Source: Flavobacterium sp. KJJ (lineage in GTDB: Bacteria > Bacteroidota > Bacteroidia > Flavobacteriales > Flavobacteriaceae). From it: a stretch of 64,000 nucleotides of DNA. Within the stretch, counting starts at the first letter, position 1; every line of letters begins with the position of its first letter. Below are positions 49,503 through 57,308 of the stretch, piece by piece. Where the stretch lies: the NCBI RefSeq assembly GCF_000708595.2, contig NZ_JARP01000007.1, positions 62,001-126,000 on the forward strand, in the 5' to 3' direction. The translations under genes and the position numbers were made by a program. The notes below the pieces were generated by a model. It was not told the origin of the DNA and ran no database searches. It saw only the letters and a program-made list of their open reading frames with translations.

Positions 49503-49627
49503 TACAATATTAAAAAGTTGTAATTAAATAAACTAATCGTGTGAATTTATAAAACAGCTGAATTTTTAAATAGTTAAATTTGTTAGAAATCTGCCCAAGA
49601 TTTTTACAATTTCTAAATCGTAATAAT

Positions 49628-50692
49628 ATGAAAATACCACTTTTAGCATTTAACGATAAAGGCATTTATTGTCAGCAGGCAGATGTATATTTAGATCCTT
49701 GGCGTCCGGTAAAAAATGCAATTATTACCCACGGGCACGCCGACCATTCACGCTGGGGACATCAAAACTATATTACACATCATACCAATATTCCTATAAT
49801 TCGACATCGCTTAGGCGAAATAAATGTTACCGGAAAAGAGTGGGGAGAAACCTTTGTGATAAACAATGTAAAATTCTCGCTTCATCCCGCCGGACATATT
49901 ATAGGAAGTTCTCAAATACGTGTTGAACATAAAGGTGAAGTCTGGGTTTTTACTGGAGATTATAAAACAGAAGATGACGGTATTTCAACTCCATACGAAG
50001 TTGTAAAATGCGACACTTTTATAACCGAATGTACTTTCGGATTACCCGCTTTTAACTGGACACCACAAGCTGAGGTAATTTCAGAAATCAATAATTGGTG
50101 GGCAGAAAATAAAGCCGAAGGAAAAACATCTATTCTTTTTGGATATTCTCTAGGAAAAGCACAAAGACTTTTAAAATACTTGGATACCGATATTGGAAAA
50201 ATATATACACATGGAGCAATCGAAAATATGACTAATGTTTTGCGTCCGATGGTCGATTTTCCGCCCACAACTTTAGTAACGCGCGAAACTAAAAAAGAAG
50301 ATTTTGCAGGAAATATTGTGCTCGCTCCGCCAAGTGCGCATGGAAGTATTTGGATCAGAAAAATGACGCCTTTTGTTACAGGCGCTGCAAGCGGTTGGAT
50401 GGCTTTTCGTGGCGCAAGACGCAGACGCGCGATTGATAAAGGTTTTGTTTTAAGCGATCACTGCGATTGGTATTCTTTGCTCCACAGTATAAAAGCTACT
50501 GGCGCAGAAAAAATAATCTGTACGCACGGTTACACCGATATTTTCTCTAAATATTTAAGAGAATTAGGTTACGATGCAAGAACAGAAAAAACGCAGTATG
50601 AAGGGGAGTCGGCAGAAATGGAAAAAGATGAAAAAGAAGCTGCAATAGACCAAAATGAAACTTCGACTATTCTTGAAAATAATGAATTATAA
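49628..50692 (+). CDS. Ligase-associated DNA exonuclease (metallo-beta-lactamase fold)
   Basis: I chose the ATG at 49628 (MKIPLLAFNDKGIYC); a TTG at 49580 would add 16 residues. The 354-residue protein is a beta-CASP-type metallo-beta-lactamase nuclease: HGHADHSRWG carries the HxHxDH metal motif, FTGDYKTE the further metal aspartate, and SDHCDW a C-terminal histidine. It is the exonuclease of the ligase-associated DNA repair cluster. The stop and the start of the ligase gene overlap (TAATG), showing translational coupling. The C-terminal 30 residues are acidic and probably disordered. Confidence 0.9.
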   Translation: MKIPLLAFNDKGIYCQQADVYLDPWRPVKNAIITHGHADHSRWGHQNYITHHTNIPIIRHRLGEINVTGKEWGETFVINNVKFSLHPAGHIIGSSQIRVEHKGEVWVFTGDYKTEDDGISTPYEVVKCDTFITECTFGLPAFNWTPQAEVISEINNWWAENKAEGKTSILFGYSLGKAQRLLKYLDTDIGKIYTHGAIENMTNVLRPMVDFPPTTLVTRETKKEDFAGNIVLAPPSAHGSIWIRKMTPFVTGAASGWMAFRGARRRRAIDKGFVLSDHCDWYSLLHSIKATGAEKIICTHGYTDIFSKYLRELGYDARTEKTQYEGESAEMEKDEKEAAIDQNETSTILENNEL

Positions 50693-52293
50693 TGAAGAAT
50701 TTCGCCCAACTTATAAAAACTCTCGATAGTTCGAATAAAACGAACGTAAAAGTCGATGCGCTGACGACGTATTTTAAAAATGCATCGCCAGAAGATAAAG
50801 TATGGACCATTGCGATTCTTTCGCATCGTCGTCCTCCGAGACCGGTTAATACTACTTTGCTAAGGATTTGGGCAAATGAACTTGCTAATATCCCGCTTTG
50901 GCTTTTTGAGGAAAGTTATCATATTGTGGGTGATTTGGCCGAAACTATTGCGCTAATAATTCCGACAACAAAAGAACATTCAGATAAAAGTTTAACCGAA
51001 TATCTTCAGGAGATTATTGCTTTAAAAAAGAAATCAGATTCTGATAAAAAAGAATATTTACATCAAAATTGGCTTGCACTGAATTATTACGAACGCTTTG
51101 TTTTTACCAAATTAATTACCGGAAGCTTAAGAATCGGCGTAAGCCAAAAATTAATGACACGTGCCCTGTCTAAAGCTGAAGATGTTGATGAAGATGCTTT
51201 GGCTTATAAATTAATGGGAAATTGGGATCCGAACACAATCACTTTTCAAGAATTGATCTTAGATGAAAAAAGCAGTGATTATTTATCAAAACCGTATCCG
51301 TTTTACCTTGCATATCCTATTGAAGGCGAAGTTGATAATCTCGGAAATCCTGAAGACTGGTCTGTCGAGCATAAATGGGACGGAATTAGGTCACAGACGA
51401 TTTTTCGTGAAAACGAAATTTATGTTTGGTCAAGAGGAGAAGAATTGGTAACGGATAAATATCCGGAATTTAAATCTTTTGTTGGAATTATTCCAGACGG
51501 AACGGTTATCGACGCAGAAATTCTAGCTTTTACAGAAGGAGAAATAGGAACTTTTAACGACTTACAGGCCAGAATCGGGCGTAAAACAATATCTGCATCT
51601 TTACTTGAAAAAGTGCCGGTTATATTAAAAGCGTATGATATTTTAGAATGGGAAGGACAAGACATTCGAAATTTACCTTATTCAGAACGACGCCTTTTAT
51701 TGGAGCAATTATATGATTCGATAAAAGATAAAACGCCTAATTTTCAATTATCAGAAAGAGTTTTACTCCATTCGTGGGAAGATGTAACCAATGAAAGAAT
51801 GCGTGCCCGAGAAATGAAAAGCGAAGGTTTGATGTTAAAACGGAATGACTCGCTGTATCAGGTTGGAAGAAAAAAAGGGGACTGGTGGAAATGGAAAATT
51901 GAACCTTTGGTAATTGATGCCGTTTTAACTTATGCCATGCGTGGTCACGGGCGACGGTCGAATTTATTTACAGATTATACTTTTGCGCTTTGGCAAAATA
52001 ATGATAAAGGAGAACGTGAATTAGTCACATTTGCAAAAGCATACTCTGGTTTAACAGACTCCGAATTTAGAAAAGTGGATGATTTTATAAAGAAAAATAC
52101 TTTAGAACGATTTGGTCCTGTTCGAAGCGTTACGCCTCAACTGGTTTTCGAAATTGGTTTTGAAGGAATTGCACTTTCAAAAAGGCATAAAAGTGGTATT
52201 GCAACCCGATTTCCAAGAATTTTGAGATGGCGGCATGACAAAAAAATTGATGAAGCGAATTCAATTGAAGATTTAAAAAGTATGATTTTGTAA
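50692..52293 (+). CDS. ligB: ATP-dependent DNA ligase of the ligase-associated cluster
   Basis: A 533-residue ligase with an N-terminal DNA-binding domain (residues 1-200), an adenylation domain with the nucleotidyl lysine in EHKWDGIR (Lys about 228), and an OB-fold C-terminal domain. Other motifs are DAEILAF and EGLMLKR (motif IV type) and KWKIEPL. The N-terminal domain is that of the bacterial LigB/LigC-like family linked to Lhr-type helicases. The symbol ligB follows usage in that literature, not E. coli LigB. It overlaps the exonuclease stop by one base. Confidence 0.92.
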   Translation: MKNFAQLIKTLDSSNKTNVKVDALTTYFKNASPEDKVWTIAILSHRRPPRPVNTTLLRIWANELANIPLWLFEESYHIVGDLAETIALIIPTTKEHSDKSLTEYLQEIIALKKKSDSDKKEYLHQNWLALNYYERFVFTKLITGSLRIGVSQKLMTRALSKAEDVDEDALAYKLMGNWDPNTITFQELILDEKSSDYLSKPYPFYLAYPIEGEVDNLGNPEDWSVEHKWDGIRSQTIFRENEIYVWSRGEELVTDKYPEFKSFVGIIPDGTVIDAEILAFTEGEIGTFNDLQARIGRKTISASLLEKVPVILKAYDILEWEGQDIRNLPYSERRLLLEQLYDSIKDKTPNFQLSERVLLHSWEDVTNERMRAREMKSEGLMLKRNDSLYQVGRKKGDWWKWKIEPLVIDAVLTYAMRGHGRRSNLFTDYTFALWQNNDKGERELVTFAKAYSGLTDSEFRKVDDFIKKNTLERFGPVRSVTPQLVFEIGFEGIALSKRHKSGIATRFPRILRWRHDKKIDEANSIEDLKSMIL

Positions 52294-52381
52294 AAAGGGG
52301 GCAAAGATAAAAAGCAATAGAGTTTTAAAGAAAAAACTTTGTGCCTTTGTGCCTTTGTAGCTTTGAACCTTAATAAGAAGA

Positions 52382-54841
52382 ATGAATAGAAACGATTTAT
52401 ACGTATTAGCCGAAAACTGGTTTCATAAGCAAGGCTGGAAAGCATTTCCTTTTCAAACCCAAACGTGGACTGCTTTTCTGCAAGGAAAAAACGGTTTATT
52501 GAACGCTCCAACCGGAAGCGGAAAAACGTATGCCTTGTGGTTTCCTATAGTTCTCGATTACATCAAAAAAAATCCCGATTATAAAACCAAACATAAACCT
52601 GGATTAAAAGCGATTTGGATAACGCCTTTGCGGGCTCTTTCGGTCGAAATAAAACAAGCGGCAGACAGAATTGTTCAAGATTTAGATACTCAAATGACCG
52701 TTGGAATTCGTTCTGGAGATACTTCGCAAAGCGAAAGAGCCAAGCAAAGCAAAAAAATGCCTGACTTGCTTATTACAACTCCTGAAAGTTTGCAACTGCT
52801 TTTAGCATCAAAAGATTTTGCGAAAACTTTTGCTAATTGTTCTGCGATTGTTGTTGACGAATGGCACGAATTATTAGGGACAAAACGAGGTGTTCAAATG
52901 GAATTGGGTTTGTCCCGATTAAAAACCGTTGCGCCAAAAATGCGCATTTGGGGAATTTCAGCAACTATTGGAAATCTCGAATTGGCACAGCAAGTTTTGT
53001 TAGGAATAAATTCTGAAGCCTATCAAAATTCGGTTTTAATTAAAGCGAACATCAATAAAAAAATAAAAGTGCTCTCGATATTACCCGATAAAATGGAAAG
53101 TTATCCGTGGCGAGGTCATATGGGGTTGCACTTAATTGATGAGGTTGCCAAAATTATCCGAAAAAGTAAAACTACTTTAATATTTACAAATGTTCGTTCT
53201 GCCTGCGAAATGTGGTTTCAGGCCATTCTTGAAAAATATCCGGAGTTCGCTGGAGATATGGCAATGCATCACGGGAGTATCAGCAGGGAAACACGTTTGT
53301 GGGTTGAAAATGCCATTAGGAATGAAGAACTAAAAGTAGTAGTTTGTACTTCAAGTCTAGATTTGGGTGTCGATTTTGCTCCTGTTGAAACGATTATTCA
53401 AATTGGAGGACCTAAAGGTGTGGCACGTTTTCTGCAAAGGGCAGGGCGAAGCGGTCATCAGCCTGGAAAAGAAAGCGTTATTTATTTTCTTGCAACGCAT
53501 GCAATCGAATTGATTGAAGCTTCAGCACTTAAAAAAGCAGTGGACAGAACTATCGTTGAAGACAGAATTCCGTATCTCAACAGTTGGGATGTTTTGGTGC
53601 AATATCTTAACACCTTGGCAGTTTCTGACGGATTTTTTCCAGATGAAATTTATAAAGAAGTAAAAAACACATTCTGTTATCAAAATATTACAAAAGAAAA
53701 CTGGAACTGGATTCTGAATTTTATTACAAACGGAAGCCAGAGCCTGCAAGCGTATGACGAGTTTAAAAAAGTAGAAATCGAAGAAGACGGACGTTTTAAA
53801 ATCAACAGCCGAATGATTGCCATGCATCACAGAATGCAAATTGGTACTATTGTTGGTGATGCAGCTCTGAATGTTAAGTTTTTAAGTGGAGGTTATATCG
53901 GATCAATTGAAGAATGGTTTGCTTCAAAACTGCAGCCTGGAGATGTTTTTACTTTTGCTGGAAAAAGATTAGAATTATATCGAGTTAAAAATATGCAGGT
54001 TTTGGTAAAGAAAGCAGATCCTAAAAAAAACTCCAGAACTGTAAGCTGGATGGGAGGACGTATGGCTTTATCAGTGCAAATGAGTGAATTGTTGCGAGAA
54101 GAATTATATGCAGCAAATACAGATAATCTGACGCCAGAATTAAAAGCATTAAAACCTATTTTTGATCGGCAGCGGAAAGAAAGTATTGTACCGAGTGACG
54201 ATGAGTTTTTAATAGAAACATTTAAAACGAGGGAAGGTTTTCATGCTGTTTTTTATCCTTTTGAAGGGCGATTTGTGCATGAAGCTTTAGCCAGTATTTT
54301 ATCGTATCGAATAAGTTTGTTGTCGCCAATCACTTTTTCTCTCGCTTATAACGATTACGGATTTGAGTTGCTGTCTGATCAGGAAATTGATATGCAGGCC
54401 GTTTTTGATAATAATTTGTTTTCTACAGAATATGTACATCATGATTTGCAGAAAAGTCTTAACTCAACAGAAATGGCGAGAAGAAAATTTAGAGACATTG
54501 CCGTAATTGCAGGATTGGTTTTCACCGGAATGCCAGGAAAACCAGTAAAAACAAAACATTTGCAAAGTGGATCGCAATTGCTTTTTGAAGTTTTTAGAGA
54601 TTACGAACCTGATAATCTTTTGCTGCAGCAAGCCTTTATAGAAACATTCGAGCATCAGCTGGAAGAAGGACGTTTGATTCAGGCGATGGAAAGAATTAAC
54701 AGGCAAACTATTGTTTGGAAACAATGTTTAAAGCCTACACCTTTTAGTTTTCCTATTATCACAGACAGATTAAGGGAAAAATTATCAAGCGAGACATTAC
54801 AGGAAAGAATCAAAAAAATGACAGCGAGTTACATGAGATAA
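52382..54841 (+). CDS. Ligase-associated Lhr-like DEXH-box helicase
   Basis: An 819-residue superfamily 2 helicase, the Lhr-Core type. Motif I is APTGSGKTYAL, motif II DEWH, and motif VI QRAGRSGHQ. The DEXH core ends at about residue 400, followed by a winged-helix and the Lhr-specific domain of about 300 residues. This is shorter than E. coli Lhr (1538 residues) because the C-terminal Lhr extension is absent. Lhr-Core is an ATP-driven 3'-to-5' DNA helicase in studied relatives. An 88-base spacer with CTTTGTGCC repeats separates it from the ligase, but co-transcription is likely. Confidence 0.92.
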   Translation: MNRNDLYVLAENWFHKQGWKAFPFQTQTWTAFLQGKNGLLNAPTGSGKTYALWFPIVLDYIKKNPDYKTKHKPGLKAIWITPLRALSVEIKQAADRIVQDLDTQMTVGIRSGDTSQSERAKQSKKMPDLLITTPESLQLLLASKDFAKTFANCSAIVVDEWHELLGTKRGVQMELGLSRLKTVAPKMRIWGISATIGNLELAQQVLLGINSEAYQNSVLIKANINKKIKVLSILPDKMESYPWRGHMGLHLIDEVAKIIRKSKTTLIFTNVRSACEMWFQAILEKYPEFAGDMAMHHGSISRETRLWVENAIRNEELKVVVCTSSLDLGVDFAPVETIIQIGGPKGVARFLQRAGRSGHQPGKESVIYFLATHAIELIEASALKKAVDRTIVEDRIPYLNSWDVLVQYLNTLAVSDGFFPDEIYKEVKNTFCYQNITKENWNWILNFITNGSQSLQAYDEFKKVEIEEDGRFKINSRMIAMHHRMQIGTIVGDAALNVKFLSGGYIGSIEEWFASKLQPGDVFTFAGKRLELYRVKNMQVLVKKADPKKNSRTVSWMGGRMALSVQMSELLREELYAANTDNLTPELKALKPIFDRQRKESIVPSDDEFLIETFKTREGFHAVFYPFEGRFVHEALASILSYRISLLSPITFSLAYNDYGFELLSDQEIDMQAVFDNNLFSTEYVHHDLQKSLNSTEMARRKFRDIAVIAGLVFTGMPGKPVKTKHLQSGSQLLFEVFRDYEPDNLLLQQAFIETFEHQLEEGRLIQAMERINRQTIVWKQCLKPTPFSFPIITDRLREKLSSETLQERIKKMTASYMR

Positions 54842-54874
54842 TTCAAAATTTTGATTCAATAGAAATTATTAAAT

Positions 54875-55510
54875 ATGAAGATTACAATAAACGGTCAAAA
54901 TTTTATTTTGCATCAATCTGGTGCTGTATTTTGGGAGGAACAAAATATGATTTTAATTTCTGATGTGCATTTAGGAAAAGTGGCGCATTTTAGAAAACAC
55001 GGAATAGGGATTCCTAAAGATGCAATTTTCGAAAATTTCATTCGCCTTGATACTGTTTTGCAGTTGTTCAATCCAAATAAAATTATTTTTTTAGGAGATT
55101 TATTTCACAGCAAAATCAATAACGAATGGGATTTTTTTGTTGAATGGACAAAGAAGCATTCGCAAAAAATAATTTTAGTTGAAGGAAATCACGATATTAT
55201 TTCAAAACAATATTATGAAGATTTGAATATCGAAATTTATAATGAATTAGTAATTGATGATTTTTCGCTCACACATCATCCAATACAAAAAGAAGGATTT
55301 TTTAATTTCTGCGGGCATCTTCATCCTGGTATAAAACTAAAAGGTTTGGGCAGGCAGTTTTTAAGTTTGTCTTGTTTTTTCAGAAAACCCAATCAATTGA
55401 TTTTTCCGGCTTTTGGAGAGTTTACAGGAAATTCTTATTTGGTACCTACTGAAAATGATAAGGCTTACGCTATTACAAAAGAAGGAATAATTGAGATTGC
55501 CATTAATTAA
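54875..55510 (+). CDS. pdeM: Ligase-associated DNA damage response endonuclease PdeM
   Basis: A 211-residue calcineurin-like metallophosphoesterase, the MPE component of the ligase-associated cluster. All five metal motifs are visible: SDVHLGK (D, H), GDLFHS, GNHD, a further histidine region in THHPIQ, and GHLHPG. Relatives are manganese-dependent DNA nucleases. It starts 34 bases after the helicase gene and ends the cluster. The last eight bases overlap the convergent apaG gene end, so the two genes share their stop region. Confidence 0.93.
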   Translation: MKITINGQNFILHQSGAVFWEEQNMILISDVHLGKVAHFRKHGIGIPKDAIFENFIRLDTVLQLFNPNKIIFLGDLFHSKINNEWDFFVEWTKKHSQKIILVEGNHDIISKQYYEDLNIEIYNELVIDDFSLTHHPIQKEGFFNFCGHLHPGIKLKGLGRQFLSLSCFFRKPNQLIFPAFGEFTGNSYLVPTENDKAYAITKEGIIEIAIN

Positions 55511-55889
55511 TTGCAAAAGGAGCACACATTCTAAAAGTAGGAACAATAACTTTGAATGTTTTTGTGGTAGTGAAATTAATCATATTAAAATGACCTTTCA
55601 TCGCTCCATAAGGAGATGATAGCAAACAGCCCGAGCTATAAGTATGATTTTCTCCAGGTTTTAGAACTGGTTTTTTACCGATAACACCTTCTCCGTCTAC
55701 AACTTCTAAATCATTCAAAGAATCGAATATCTCCCAGTGACGAGATGTCAATTGAACTGAGTCTTTACTGTGATTTTCGATTGTAACTACGTAACTAAAG
55801 GCAAAGTGAATCTTGTAGTTCTTGAAGTAAGTACCTTCAAAACTAGTCAAAACAGATATTTTTATGCCTCGTGTTATCTGAGAAACCAT
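55503..55889 (-). CDS. apaG: ApaG family protein
   Basis: A 128-residue ApaG domain protein with a fibronectin-like beta sandwich. The conserved central turn is VDGEGVIGKKPVLKPGENHTYSSGC, and it ends in TFRMCAPFAIN. E. coli apaG is linked to metal (cobalt, magnesium) phenotypes, and the fold also occurs in F-box proteins. The direct function is not well established. A TAGATTTG -7 box lies at 55923-55930, with a TTG at a slightly short spacing of 15. Its 3' end overlaps pdeM. Confidence 0.92.
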   Translation of the reverse strand: MVSQITRGIKISVLTSFEGTYFKNYKIHFAFSYVVTIENHSKDSVQLTSRHWEIFDSLNDLEVVDGEGVIGKKPVLKPGENHTYSSGCLLSSPYGAMKGHFNMINFTTTKTFKVIVPTFRMCAPFAIN

Positions 55890-55968
55890 ACTAAAGTAGT
55901 ATATATGTGTGCGTTATACTTGCAAATCTACGAAAAAAAATCATTCAACTGAAAACCTTAACAATGTT

Positions 55969-57228
55969 TTAATTTACTATGTTTATTGAGTTCGCGTTGC
56001 CTTTTCCTATGATTCTCTGGTATCGATCAGAACTTTCTTTATAATACACTAATATTGTATATTCATTTTCAGTTTGATAAAAATTTCCGTCAATAGCATT
56101 TTCATAATCAATCACACCTTTTTTATCTGCAATTGTATATTGAAAATTAACAAAACCTTGTTTGAGCATAACTGCTTTTTCAAAAACACCTTTATCTGAA
56201 TTATAATCCATTTTATATTCTGGCGACAGACTGTAGTTGTTGAACATCCCCGTAATATAAATGTCTTTGTTTGCTCTGAAAGTTGGTGCCGAAAGAGTAA
56301 AATAAACCCAAGCATAATCAGCTTCAATTTCGTTATTAGAGCCATTAATGTTCTTTACAACAAAATTACCATTTACGTCCTGATAATTAGTATAAATTTG
56401 GTTTGCTCTTGCAGCGTTTGTATACAAATAAGCGTTGTAAATATCATTATTAGAGCCCACTCTACCAACATTGTTATTGGCTGCGCGAATGTCTTTATTT
56501 TCAAAATATAAAAATTCATTTCCGCCCCAAAATTGAGTTTCAGTGTCATATTTATACACCATCTGATTTCCTATGGTATATTGAGGTGCAATATTTTTAA
56601 TTGCAGTATTAAAATTACCATTTTGCAATAAAAGAATTTTTAGGTTTTGCAGCGGAGTCTGAAAAACGATGTCGTTTGACAATACTGCAAAATCAAGGTT
56701 TTGCTTGTAATCAATATTGCTGATGTTACGGCTTCTTTTTACCTGCGCCGAAACTGTAGAATGATTTTCATATAAAATAAATTTTCTCGAGAAAACAACT
56801 TCCTTGTCTTCATTTAGAATTTTCAGCATATAATTTCCTGAAATTCGCAGCTGGGTCGTAAACTGATTTGGAAAAGCAAGTCTATAATGCGAATATACCT
56901 GAAGCGTATTAAATGAATTCGAATAATCGGTAATTCTTTGATTGTCAAAACCTCGTAAATAATCTGTTTTAGGAATATCAGTAGGTTTCCAGTTGTAATC
57001 ACAATGCACAACTTCAAAATAATAGTTGGCTTCATTGCCAAATAAATCATCAAATTGAAATTCAAATGTAGCACCTAATTCAAATATCGGAACTACATTA
57101 TTACCGTTCTGAATAAATGAAACTGTTTTAATATTATATGGTGGAATTACTTCAGTTTGGATTTCTTGGGCTTTCGCCGAAGTAAAAATAAAAAGCAGAA
57201 TAAAGATTCTATATAAAAATTTTGGCAT
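55969..57228 (-). CDS. Type IX secretion system Plug protein (DUF5103)
   Basis: A 419-residue exported protein with a signal peptide (residues 1-20, ending SAKA). It has the DUF5103 architecture: an N-terminal beta domain (residues 21-250, with IQNGNNVVPIFELGATFEFQFDDLFG) and a C-terminal domain to 419. In F. johnsoniae the Plug protein of this family seals the periplasmic side of the SprA translocon when PorV is not bound. Together with the secreted lectin protein in this window, this shows a working T9SS in the organism. It is monocistronic and not next to other T9SS genes. Confidence 0.88.
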   Translation of the reverse strand: MPKFLYRIFILLFIFTSAKAQEIQTEVIPPYNIKTVSFIQNGNNVVPIFELGATFEFQFDDLFGNEANYYFEVVHCDYNWKPTDIPKTDYLRGFDNQRITDYSNSFNTLQVYSHYRLAFPNQFTTQLRISGNYMLKILNEDKEVVFSRKFILYENHSTVSAQVKRSRNISNIDYKQNLDFAVLSNDIVFQTPLQNLKILLLQNGNFNTAIKNIAPQYTIGNQMVYKYDTETQFWGGNEFLYFENKDIRAANNNVGRVGSNNDIYNAYLYTNAARANQIYTNYQDVNGNFVVKNINGSNNEIEADYAWVYFTLSAPTFRANKDIYITGMFNNYSLSPEYKMDYNSDKGVFEKAVMLKQGFVNFQYTIADKKGVIDYENAIDGNFYQTENEYTILVYYKESSDRYQRIIGKGNANSINIVN

Positions 57229-57308
57229 CTTATTAGGTTGTAAGATTGTAAATATAACAATTTATATAACGAAAAATAGGACACTTTATTGGTTTTAAAA
57301 ACAATTTA

